Assembly (NCBI GenBank): GCA_017466965.1
Contig: JAFTTD010000389.1
Coordinates: forward strand, 1-13,242
DNA from: Bacteroidaceae bacterium
Lineage (GTDB): Bacteria > Bacteroidota > Bacteroidia > Bacteroidales > Bacteroidaceae
DNA length: 13,242 nucleotides
Direction: 5' to 3'
In this document: in pieces, positions 6,730-13,242 of the stretch
Position numbering within the stretch: the stretch's first letter is position 1
Layout: each line of letters begins with the position of its first letter
The notes under the pieces: model-generated
Seen by the model: the letters and a program-made list of their open reading frames with translations, nothing else
What the model was told of the DNA's origin: nothing
Databases searched by the model: none
Position numbers and translations under genes: made by a program

Positions 6730-6756
6730 CATAAAATTAATAAACTGATTTAAGAT

Positions 6757-7116
6757 ATGAACGAAAACGAGATATTAGTACAGAATATCATTGAAGGTAT
6801 TCAAGAAAAGAAAGGGCTGCACATACGTGTGGCAGACCTCAGCGAGATTGACGACACTATTTGCAAATACATTGTCATTTGCGAAGGCAGTTCTCCAACA
6901 CAGGTATCAGCAATTTACGAGTCGGTCAGACAATATGTGATAGACCATTGCAAGACAAAGCCTACGGCTGTTGACGGCACACGCAACAACTTCTGGGTTG
7001 CAATGGATTATGTAGATGTAATTGTCCACATATTCCTGCCCGAAGCACGCGAGTTCTACGACATAGACCACCTTTGGGAGGATGCTAAGACTACGGATAT
7101 TGCAGATATTTATTAA
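6757..7116 (+). CDS. rsfS: Ribosome silencing factor RsfS (YbeB/Iojap family)
   Basis: A 119-residue protein, the usual family length. RsfS binds ribosomal protein uL14 on the large subunit and blocks joining with the small subunit, lowering translation when nutrients are scarce. Family features are visible: a short N-terminal helix, YIVICEGSSPTQVSAI (38-53), WVAMDYVDVIVHIF (80-93) and LPEAREFYDIDHLW (94-107). The start at 6757 is the first ATG after the -7 box and gives the full family N-terminus. ftsH follows after 56 bases on the same strand with no terminator, and an rsfS-ftsH-cdsA order is familiar from Bacteroidales, so co-transcription is likely. Confidence 0.95.
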   Translation: MNENEILVQNIIEGIQEKKGLHIRVADLSEIDDTICKYIVICEGSSPTQVSAIYESVRQYVIDHCKTKPTAVDGTRNNFWVAMDYVDVIVHIFLPEAREFYDIDHLWEDAKTTDIADIY

Positions 7117-7172
7117 TCCACGTCAAATACTCCATAACAAAGTGCAAACATAACATAGACAACAACATAGAT

Positions 7173-9332
7173 ATGGACGAAAATACAGAAAAGCAAAATA
7201 ACAAACAGCCACGTTTCAATTTCACGTGGCTGTACGTCATTCTTATAGCCGGTTTGGCTGTTATGGTATTCGGGGGCGACAGCAACTCTGCCAGCAAGAC
7301 TGTAGATTATTCACAGTTCAAGGAATACATCAGCAACGGATATGCCAGCGGAGTCCTAATCAACAAGGATGAACTAACGCTCAACATGTTTGTTGACAAG
7401 GCACACGAGCGCGCCGTATTCGGCAATGTTGACAAGAAGCCGGGCGAAAAGGCGGTAAGAGTAGAAATAGGCTCTATCGACAAAGTGGAAGAATTTCTCG
7501 ACCAGCAGCAGGACAAAGGCAATTTCAAGGGCAAGATAGCCTATGAAAAAGAGGATGACATGTTCATAAACCTCATTTGGAACATAGCGCCGCTCATCAT
7601 CATAGTGGCTATATGGATATTCATCATGCGCCGCATGGGAGGCGGAATGATGGGCAACGGAGGCATATTCAGCGTCGGAAAGTCTAAAGCCAAGCTCATT
7701 GACAAAGATTCAAAGGACAACAAGGGACGCATCACATTCAAGGATGTGGCAGGACAACAAGGCGCGAAGCAGGAAGTACAGGAAATTGTAGATTTCTTGA
7801 AGAAACCAGACAAATACACCACTCTCGGAGGTAAAATACCGAAGGGCGCACTCCTTGTAGGGCCTCCAGGAACAGGTAAAACCCTCTTGGCAAAGGCTGT
7901 TGCAGGAGAAGCAGACGTACCGTTCTTCTCACTTTCAGGTTCTGACTTCGTAGAAATGTTCGTAGGTGTAGGAGCATCGCGAGTACGTGACCTTTTCCAG
8001 CAAGCAAAGGCAAAAGCACCTTGCATCATATTCATTGACGAAATAGACGCTATAGGCCGTGCCAGAAGCAAATCCGTAAACATGAGCGGTAATGACGAGC
8101 GCGAAAACACTCTCAACCAATTGCTCACCGAAATGGACGGATTCGGAACAAACAGCGGTGTCATAATACTTGCTGCAACAAACCGTGCCGACATACTTGA
8201 CAAAGCGCTCCTTCGCGCCGGACGTTTCGACCGTCAGATTCACGTTGACCTACCCGACCTGAACGAGCGAAAAGAGATATTCAATGTCCATCTTCGCCCT
8301 GTAAAGATAGACGAGAGCGTAGATGTAGATATGCTTGCACGACAAACGCCCGGATTCTCAGGTGCAGACATTGCAAACGTGTGCAACGAGGCTGCGCTCA
8401 TAGCTGCACGCCACGACAGCGAATGGGTGACAAAGCAGTTCTTCCTTGATGCTGTTGACAGAATCATCGGCGGTCTTGAAAAGAAAACAAAACTGCTTAC
8501 TTCAAGCGAAAAACGCGCCATAGCACTGCACGAGGCAGGACATGCCACTATTTCATGGTTCTTGCAGTATGCAAATCCGCTTGTCAAAGTCACAATCGTA
8601 CCGCGCGGACGCGCTCTTGGAGCAGCATGGTATATGCCGGAAGAGCGACAGATAACAACAACAGAAGAGATGCTTGACGAAATATGCGCTACTCTCGGCG
8701 GACGCGCTGCTGAAGAAATATGCATCGGACGCATATCTACAGGTGCTATGAACGACCTGGAAACAGTCACAAAGCGCGCATTCGGCATGATTGCATACGC
8801 AGGTATGGGTGAAACATTACCAAACCTCTGCTACTACAACAATGACGAATACTCGTTCAGCAAGCCATACAGCGAGCACACAGCGCAGATGATAGACCTT
8901 GAAGTGAAGCAACTCATCGCCAAGGAATACGACCGTGCCAAAGCCATACTTTCAGAACATCGTGAAGGCCATGAAAGATTGGCACAGTTGATTATTGACA
9001 GAGAAGTTATATTCGCTGAAGACGTTGAGAACATATTCGGAAAGCGTCCGTGGGTGTCACGCACAGAAGAGATTCTGGCATTGAATCAGGTGAGCGAATC
9101 AGACAGTGCCAACGAGTCGTCCGATCATAACGATGAAAATGCAGACATCATTCGCCAAAAAGCAATAGATGCAGTAATTGAGAAAGCTAAGAAAGCTGAA
9201 GAAATGAAGCAGACAGCAAACTCTGCAGCAGATGAAAATACAGATACAAGCAAAGGAACAACAGATACAAACGCCGTTCAATCAGCTCCTAAAGAGAATA
9301 AACCTCAGATGGAAAAAGGATTGTTCGACTAA
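7173..9332 (+). CDS. ftsH: ATP-dependent zinc metalloprotease FtsH
   Basis: A 719-residue membrane-anchored AAA+ protease that forms hexamers and degrades misfolded membrane proteins and short-lived regulators. Two membrane segments (about 17-35 and 131-152) flank a periplasmic domain. The AAA domain has Walker A GPPGTGKT (230-237), the pore motif FVG (263-265), Walker B IIFIDE (285-290) and the second region of homology with Arg351 and Arg354 (RAGRFDR). The protease domain has the zinc motif HEAGH (453-457, catalytic Glu454) and a probable third ligand, Asp528 (MNDLE). All catalytic residues expected of an active enzyme are present. Residues about 636-719 are a low-complexity, charged, probably disordered tail ending in KGLFD. 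The start at 7173 places a short polar cytoplasmic segment before the first membrane helix. cdsA follows after 14 bases. Confidence 0.97.
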   Translation: MDENTEKQNNKQPRFNFTWLYVILIAGLAVMVFGGDSNSASKTVDYSQFKEYISNGYASGVLINKDELTLNMFVDKAHERAVFGNVDKKPGEKAVRVEIGSIDKVEEFLDQQQDKGNFKGKIAYEKEDDMFINLIWNIAPLIIIVAIWIFIMRRMGGGMMGNGGIFSVGKSKAKLIDKDSKDNKGRITFKDVAGQQGAKQEVQEIVDFLKKPDKYTTLGGKIPKGALLVGPPGTGKTLLAKAVAGEADVPFFSLSGSDFVEMFVGVGASRVRDLFQQAKAKAPCIIFIDEIDAIGRARSKSVNMSGNDERENTLNQLLTEMDGFGTNSGVIILAATNRADILDKALLRAGRFDRQIHVDLPDLNERKEIFNVHLRPVKIDESVDVDMLARQTPGFSGADIANVCNEAALIAARHDSEWVTKQFFLDAVDRIIGGLEKKTKLLTSSEKRAIALHEAGHATISWFLQYANPLVKVTIVPRGRALGAAWYMPEERQITTTEEMLDEICATLGGRAAEEICIGRISTGAMNDLETVTKRAFGMIAYAGMGETLPNLCYYNNDEYSFSKPYSEHTAQMIDLEVKQLIAKEYDRAKAILSEHREGHERLAQLIIDREVIFAEDVENIFGKRPWVSRTEEILALNQVSESDSANESSDHNDENADIIRQKAIDAVIEKAKKAEEMKQTANSAADENTDTSKGTTDTNAVQSAPKENKPQMEKGLFD

Positions 9333-9346
9333 AACCAATACATACC

Positions 9347-10252
9347 ATGAAACTGAATAAGAATTTGATATTGAGAAGCGTTACCGGTACTATATTCGTA
9401 CTGGTTCTCGTTGGAGGAATACTCTACGGACCTACAACATATTCACTGCTTTTTGCAGCAATAACAGCATTGACAACATGGGAGTTCTGCACAATCATGA
9501 ACAAAAATGCCAAGACGCAGGTAAACAGATTCATAACAACAGCTTCATCCGTATATTTCTACATGGCTGTTTTGGGGTTCAATCTCAACATCACCGGTTC
9601 TGAAATATTCATTCCGTATCTTATATCAATAATGTACTTGTTTATTTCTGAGCTATATTTCGACCGTGAGAATTCAATCAGCAACTGGGCCTTGACAATG
9701 ATGTCGCAGTTATACATAGCATTGCCTTTCGCACTGCTCAACACATTGGCATTCATTGCCGTACCGGGAGCCAACGGACCAGAATCATCCATAGCATTCA
9801 CTCCGGTGTTCACACTCTCAGTATTCATATTTTTATGGTCAAGCGATTCTGGCGCATACTGTTTCGGTACATTGTTCGGAAAGCGCAGGCTATTCCCGCG
9901 AATATCTCCTAAAAAGTCATGGGAGGGTTCCATTGGCGGAGCATTAGTAGCAATTGCGGCATCACAGATTGTAGCATCTTACAGTCCGTTCATCTCAGCC
10001 GAAACAGAGACAATAGACAGAATCGCATGGGGCGGACTTGCTCTTATAGTAGTTGTATTCGGTACATGGGGCGACCTTGTTGAATCATTGCTGAAAAGAA
10101 AGCTTGGAATCAAAGATTCCGGCAACATTCTTCCTGGTCATGGCGGTATGCTTGATCGTTTCGACAGTTCCTTAATGGCGATACCAGCAGCTGTAGTATA
10201 TATCTACACCATCAATCAGGGATTCATTCAGAACCTAATTGACAAACTATAA
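9347..10252 (+). CDS. cdsA: Phosphatidate cytidylyltransferase (CDP-diglyceride synthase)
   Basis: A 301-residue polytopic inner-membrane enzyme that makes CDP-diacylglycerol from phosphatidic acid and CTP, the precursor for phosphatidylethanolamine and anionic phospholipids. Most of residues 10-240 are hydrophobic segments separated by short loops. SPKKSWEGSIGGA (187-199) and the C-terminal family signature at 242-274 (GDLVESLLKRKLGIKDSGN, then GHGGMLDRFDS) are both present; the signature holds the conserved acidic and lysine residues of the active site. The length is close to the family norm. It is the last gene of the rsfS-ftsH-cdsA unit. No clear terminator with a T-run follows, although an AT-rich inverted-repeat structure begins 28 bases downstream. 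Confidence 0.95.
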   Translation: MKLNKNLILRSVTGTIFVLVLVGGILYGPTTYSLLFAAITALTTWEFCTIMNKNAKTQVNRFITTASSVYFYMAVLGFNLNITGSEIFIPYLISIMYLFISELYFDRENSISNWALTMMSQLYIALPFALLNTLAFIAVPGANGPESSIAFTPVFTLSVFIFLWSSDSGAYCFGTLFGKRRLFPRISPKKSWEGSIGGALVAIAASQIVASYSPFISAETETIDRIAWGGLALIVVVFGTWGDLVESLLKRKLGIKDSGNILPGHGGMLDRFDSSLMAIPAAVVYIYTINQGFIQNLIDKL

Positions 10253-10279
10253 AACTTAAATAAACAAAACACAAACAAG

Positions 10280-10343
10280 GTAATTTTAATCCATTTGGAG
10301 TATTTAGAAGTACATTTTATACTGTTTTAAATACAAAAATTAC
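10280..10343. repeat. Nested AT-rich inverted repeats after cdsA
   Basis: Three nested arm pairs occur: GTAATTTT (10280-10287) with AAAATTAC (10336-10343), GTATTTA (10300-10306) with TAAATAC (10328-10334), and AGTA (10309-10312) with TACT (10320-10323). Together they allow a long imperfect stem with a 12-base bulge on the left side. No T-run follows on the plus strand, so a normal intrinsic terminator is not supported. It may protect the 3' end of the operon transcript or contribute to a weak terminator. Confidence 0.4.
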
Positions 10344-10350
10344 TAAAAAA

Positions 10351-10381
10351 TATGAAAAATCAATTTTAATTCCTAAGTTTG
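10351..10381 (+). promoter_or_regulatory. Predicted promoter of the DUF349 gene
   Basis: TAAGTTTG (10374-10381) matches the -7 consensus, and TATG (10351-10354) lies 19 bases upstream as a three-of-four -33 match. The implied start near 10388 gives an unusually long leader of about 135 bases before the ATG at 10523. Confidence 0.55.
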
Positions 10382-10388
10382 CGCTACG

Positions 10389-10420
10389 AAACAGTGGGTT
10401 TTACTTACCGTCTGCTGTTT
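10389..10420 (+). repeat. Leader hairpin at the predicted transcript start
   Basis: AAACAG (10389-10394) pairs with CTGTTT (10415-10420). The stem can extend inward by four more pairs, three of them G-T, leaving a 12-base loop. It would sit at the very 5' end of the DUF349 mRNA, where it could protect the message or affect translation. I recognise no riboswitch class. Confidence 0.35.
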
Positions 10421-10522
10421 AGAGTTTGTCTTGAACAGGCATAATCAAAAGACGAGAGCTAATACAAATCCCACATAAAGAAGATTTTTTAACGAACATC
10501 AAAATCATTAAACAAAGTAACG

Positions 10523-12391
10523 ATGACGGACATTCAGAACGCTAATGAAGAACTCCAGCAGGAGGCATTGGCAGAAAACTCAGTTGTTGCCGAACCTACA
10601 GAAGAAACTAACGAAACTGCAGCAGAAGTAGTTGCAGAGACAGAAGAAGCAGAGGTTAAGGCTGATATGGATGAAAACAAAAAGAACACAGCTTCTTATC
10701 AGAACAAGGAAGAAATCATTGAGCGCCTAAAGCAAATAGCTGAAAATAACGAGGAAATCACTCGTCAGGAGCTTGAGGCACTAAAAAGCACTTTCTACCG
10801 ACAGTTAAGACAAGAATCAGAAGAAGCATACAACAAATATATAGAAGCAGGTGGCGCACCTGAAGAATACGTACCTGAAGCAAATGCAGAAGAGGTTACA
10901 TTCAAGGAGCTTATGGCTGTCATTCGCGACAAACGTGCAGCTCAAGCATTAGAAATGGAGCGTCAGAAAGAAGAGAACTATCAGAAAAAGCTTGAAATCA
11001 TTGAGAAAATAAAAGGATTCCTTGCAAACCCAGATGAAGTAAACAAGGCTTACAATGAATTCAAGACGCTTCAACAGGAATGGAATGAAATAAAGAATGT
11101 ACCAGCAGAAAAGGCTACAGACTTATGGAAGAACTATCAGCTCACTGTTGAACAATTCTACGACACATTAAAACTTAACAATGAGCTCCGTGCCTACGAC
11201 TTCAAGAAAAATCTTGAGTTGAAAACTGCATTGTGTGAAAAAGCTGAAAAACTTGCAGAAATAGAGGATGTAGTTTCAGCATTCCGTCTTCTTCAGCAAT
11301 ATCATCAGGAGTTCAGAGAAATAGGACCAGTTTCAAACGAATTGCGCGAAGAAATATGGACACGTTTCAAGAACGCTTCAACAGTAATAAACAAGCGCCA
11401 TCAGGACTTCTTTGAAAAGCGCAAGGAACAAGAAGAAGATAATCTTGCAAAGAAAACAGCTCTATGCGAAACAGTGGAGGCCTTCGACCTCAACAGCCTG
11501 AAAACTTTCGCAGAATGGAATACTGTCACAGACAAAGTATTAGAACTTCAGGCAGAATGGAAAACAATCGGTTTTGCTCCACAAAAAATGAACGTGAAGA
11601 TTTTTGAAAGATTCCGTACTGCTTGCGACAACATATTCAAGCAGAAATCTGAATTCTTTAAGAATGTACGCGACAGCCTCAACGAGAATCTGCGTATCAA
11701 ACGTGAACTCTGCGAAAAGGCTGAAGCCTTGATGGACAACACAGATTGGAAAGAGACGACAGACGCTCTTGTTGCTCTTCAGAAACAATGGAAGGAAGTA
11801 GGAACTGTTCCGAAGAAATACAGCGATGCAGTTTGGCAGCGATTTAACCAAGCCTGTGACAAATTCTTTGAAGCCAAAAAAGAGGCTAATTCTTCACAGC
11901 GCACAGAGCAACTTGAAAATCTTGAGAAGAAAAAAGCCATCATTGCTGAACTTGAAGCTATTGACCCTGAAAAGGAAAGCGGCGACTATCGCAACAAGCT
12001 CCGCAAAGCTCAAGAAGACTGGAATGCAGTAGGCCATGTTCCTTTCAAGGAAAAAGACAAACTGTTCAAACTATTTAGAGCACAGATGGACAGACTCTAT
12101 GGAGCATTCAGCGAAAGCGCATCAAAACGCCGCATAAGCCGTTTCAAGAGTGAAGTAAAAGACAACGACGGAAGAATCATGGAGCGCCTGAACCGTCAAT
12201 GTGAAGTTCTGCAAAATGAAATCAAGACATACGAGAACAATCTTGGTTTCCTCAGCCTTTCTTCAAAATCAAAGTCTGGCAACAATCTTGTTGAAGAACT
12301 CAAGAGAAAGATGGAAAAACTGAGAGCAGACTTGAAGGAGACAAAAGAAAAGATTGCCGCACTCAACGAAAAAAAGGCACAAGAAGAATAA
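10523..12391 (+). CDS. DUF349 repeat protein
   Basis: A 622-residue protein with no signal peptide or membrane helix, predicted cytoplasmic and mainly helical. Residues 1-55 are acidic and low complexity. Residues about 155-531 hold five diverged DUF349-type units of 60-80 residues. Their core follows the pattern LQxxWxxIGxVPxxxxxxxWxRFxxAxxxFF and is clearest in unit 3 (LQAEWKTIGFAP, ERFRTACDNIF) and unit 4 (LQKQWKEVGTVP, QRFNQACDKFF); unit 5 has AQEDWNAVGHVP. Residues about 551-620 are a charged predicted coiled coil. The molecular function of DUF349 is not established as far as I know; an array of helical units with a coiled coil suggests a scaffold or binding protein. The gene stands alone, with its own promoter and long leader and a strong terminator. 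The ATG at 10523 is the first in frame after the leader. Confidence 0.9.
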   Translation: MTDIQNANEELQQEALAENSVVAEPTEETNETAAEVVAETEEAEVKADMDENKKNTASYQNKEEIIERLKQIAENNEEITRQELEALKSTFYRQLRQESEEAYNKYIEAGGAPEEYVPEANAEEVTFKELMAVIRDKRAAQALEMERQKEENYQKKLEIIEKIKGFLANPDEVNKAYNEFKTLQQEWNEIKNVPAEKATDLWKNYQLTVEQFYDTLKLNNELRAYDFKKNLELKTALCEKAEKLAEIEDVVSAFRLLQQYHQEFREIGPVSNELREEIWTRFKNASTVINKRHQDFFEKRKEQEEDNLAKKTALCETVEAFDLNSLKTFAEWNTVTDKVLELQAEWKTIGFAPQKMNVKIFERFRTACDNIFKQKSEFFKNVRDSLNENLRIKRELCEKAEALMDNTDWKETTDALVALQKQWKEVGTVPKKYSDAVWQRFNQACDKFFEAKKEANSSQRTEQLENLEKKKAIIAELEAIDPEKESGDYRNKLRKAQEDWNAVGHVPFKEKDKLFKLFRAQMDRLYGAFSESASKRRISRFKSEVKDNDGRIMERLNRQCEVLQNEIKTYENNLGFLSLSSKSKSGNNLVEELKRKMEKLRADLKETKEKIAALNEKKAQEE

Positions 12392-12416
12392 TCACACAGA
12401 TAAATCAATAAAAGAG

Positions 12417-12455
12417 AAAGGAAGTGAACCATACGGACATTCACTTCCTTTTTTT
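12417..12455 (+). terminator. Strong intrinsic terminator after the DUF349 gene
   Basis: AAAGGAAGTGAA (12417-12428) pairs perfectly with TTCACTTCCTTT (12440-12451) around an 11-base loop, and the T-run extends to 12455. The stem begins 26 bases after the DUF349 stop codon. Confidence 0.9.
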
Positions 12456-12533
12456 GTTATCTTATGTTAGGCAGCAGAGTGAATTATGCCAATAATGGAA
12501 CAAGCCGATTATTAGCAGTCAACAGACAACCTT

Positions 12534-12565
12534 AAAAAGGCAAAAACTTAAAAACTCAAAAACTT
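12534..12565. repeat. Short tandem octamer (AAAAACTT-like, about 4 copies)
   Basis: Four consecutive 8-base units begin with five A residues: AAAAAGGC, AAAAACTT, AAAAACTC and AAAAACTT. The last three differ at one position. They lie 36 bases upstream of the -7 box of the DUF1573 gene. The A-runs could act as an UP-element-like or bent tract, although an 8-base period is not phased with the DNA helix. Slippage during replication is the simplest origin. Confidence 0.45.
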
Positions 12566-12600
12566 ACGCCTATGATGCAGAAAATAAAAGAAAATCTTTC

Positions 12601-12608
12601 TATCTTTG
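12601..12608 (+). promoter_or_regulatory. Bacteroidetes-type -7 box for the DUF1573 gene
   Basis: TATCTTTG is an exact -7 match, with an implied start near 12615 and a leader of about 25 bases. No good -33 TTTG is found 19-21 bases upstream; only an A-rich tract is present. Confidence 0.6.
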
Positions 12609-12639
12609 TAAGATATAAAAACAGAGCAAAAACCAAATC

Positions 12640-13242
12640 ATGAACAAATATATTCTGATAATTGCAACCATACTTATAAGCACATGCGGATATGCACAAA
12701 GCATATCATTCGAAAACGAATGTATTGATGCTGGTACAACACTATGGAACAAGCCTATAACAGCTACATTCAAATACACAAACAAAGAACGTCAGCCACT
12801 TATTATTAAAGACATAGACGGAGGATGTGGATGTATAAATGCAGAATGGAGCAAGAAGCCCATTGGCAAAGGAGAGGAAGGTACAATCACAATAACTTAC
12901 GATGCAAAGACTCTCGGACATTTTGAACGCATCATAGAGATTTTCACAAATGCGGAAAGCGAACCAATACACATAAGCATAAAAGGACTTGTAAGCAACG
13001 GAAACAAGGAAACAGCTTCAGAACTTTACGACTACCGCATTGGTGATATTTTCCTCAGCAACAACTACATTGAATTTCCAGATGTCAGAAAAGGCGATTC
13101 CGTAATTGCAGAAATTGAGATAATGAACGGCGGAAACGAAGTCTTCACTCCGGTGCTCATGCATCTTCCTGCATATATTACCGCCGAATCAGAACCTAAA
13201 ATGATAGCAAGAGGACGCAGAGGTAAAATAAAATTCACATTA
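12640..13242 (+). CDS. Secreted DUF1573 protein, 5' part (runs off the window)
   Basis: The frame is open from the ATG at 12640 to the last base, giving 201 residues without a stop. Residues 1-19 form a signal peptide, with likely cleavage after the Ala of CGYA, leaving Gln at the new N-terminus as is common in Bacteroidetes. Lipidation at Cys16 is less likely because the preceding residue is Thr. Residues about 22-123 form an immunoglobulin-like DUF1573 domain with the hallmark GGCGC (Cys63 and Cys65) and ITITYDAKTLGHFERII. A second similar unit starts at about 132 (GDIFLSNNYIEFPDVRKGDS). The protein is therefore probably periplasmic or surface-exposed and made of repeated beta domains. Its function is not known. 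Upstream it is insulated by the terminator at 12417. Confidence 0.85.
   Translation, partial: MNKYILIIATILISTCGYAQSISFENECIDAGTTLWNKPITATFKYTNKERQPLIIKDIDGGCGCINAEWSKKPIGKGEEGTITITYDAKTLGHFERIIEIFTNAESEPIHISIKGLVSNGNKETASELYDYRIGDIFLSNNYIEFPDVRKGDSVIAEIEIMNGGNEVFTPVLMHLPAYITAESEPKMIARGRRGKIKFTL

Larger units (their letters stand above)
5613..6756. other. 1,144-base gene-free divergent region between topB and rsfS
   Basis: No convincing protein gene is visible on either strand. The short open frames here (for example 6218-6451 plus, 6397-6609 minus) have low-complexity or compositionally odd translations and no recognisable domain. The region is AT-rich and the plus strand is rich in A. It contains the topB promoter at the left, the rsfS promoter at the right, a long hairpin (5954-6011), shorter inverted repeats (6026-6052, 6079-6153), a repeated 8-mer ATTTCAGC, a GC-rich palindrome (6198-6207), a 15-base dyad (6503-6517) and a further promoter-like match (6376-6407). 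I cannot match any part to a known RNA family such as tmRNA, 6S or RNase P RNA. It could be a large regulatory region, a host for small RNAs, or the remains of a decayed gene. Confidence 0.7.

Noticed and set aside
5613..6756. Possible mobile element or CRISPR array
   Set aside because: There are no evenly spaced identical repeats, no transposase remnants and no target-site duplication that I could see.
7541..8203. Long open frame (220 codons) on the minus strand
   Set aside because: It lies wholly antisense to the ftsH AAA domain; its translation is low in complexity with many Ser/Met/Pro and matches no family, as expected for a shadow of a conserved gene.

Overview
This window looks like chromosomal core DNA from a member of the Bacteroidales, most likely a Prevotella- or Bacteroides-like organism. 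Three things point there. The rsfS-ftsH-cdsA gene order is typical of the group. Upstream regions carry Bacteroidetes-type -7 boxes (TAnnTTTG) and no clear Shine-Dalgarno sequences. The protein families are also typical: a PorE-type TPR/propeller/OmpA lipoprotein, a DUF349 repeat protein and a DUF1573 protein. No transposase, phage gene, CRISPR array, tRNA or rRNA was seen.

Layout, left to right. (1) Positions 1-225 hold the last 74 codons of an RsmB/RsmF (NOL1/NOP2/Sun) family rRNA cytosine-C5 methyltransferase. (2) A conserved-looking protein of unknown function (351-1079) has its own -7 box and a leader hairpin, and ends at a strong, probably bidirectional terminator (1100-1140). (3) On the minus strand, topB (DNA topoisomerase III, 5612-3441) is followed after 53 bases by a PorE-like lipoprotein gene (3387-1180) that runs into the same terminator. 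(4) A 1,144-base gene-free divergent region (5613-6756) carries a long hairpin, further inverted repeats, a recurring 8-mer and several candidate promoters. (5) On the plus strand, rsfS, ftsH and cdsA (6757-10252) form a tight probable operon. (6) A 270-base AT-rich gap with nested inverted repeats and a promoter precedes a DUF349 array protein (10523-12391), which ends at a second strong terminator (12417-12455). (7) A secreted DUF1573 protein (12640 onward) runs off the right edge.

Functionally the genes are housekeeping and envelope-related: rRNA modification, ribosome silencing, membrane proteolysis (FtsH), phospholipid synthesis (CdsA), DNA decatenation (TopB), and an envelope protein anchored to lipid and probably to peptidoglycan (PorE-like). 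I found no clear new multi-gene system. The least explained parts are the structured gap at 5613-6756, the structured leaders of several genes, and the two proteins of unknown function (351-1079 and the DUF349 array).
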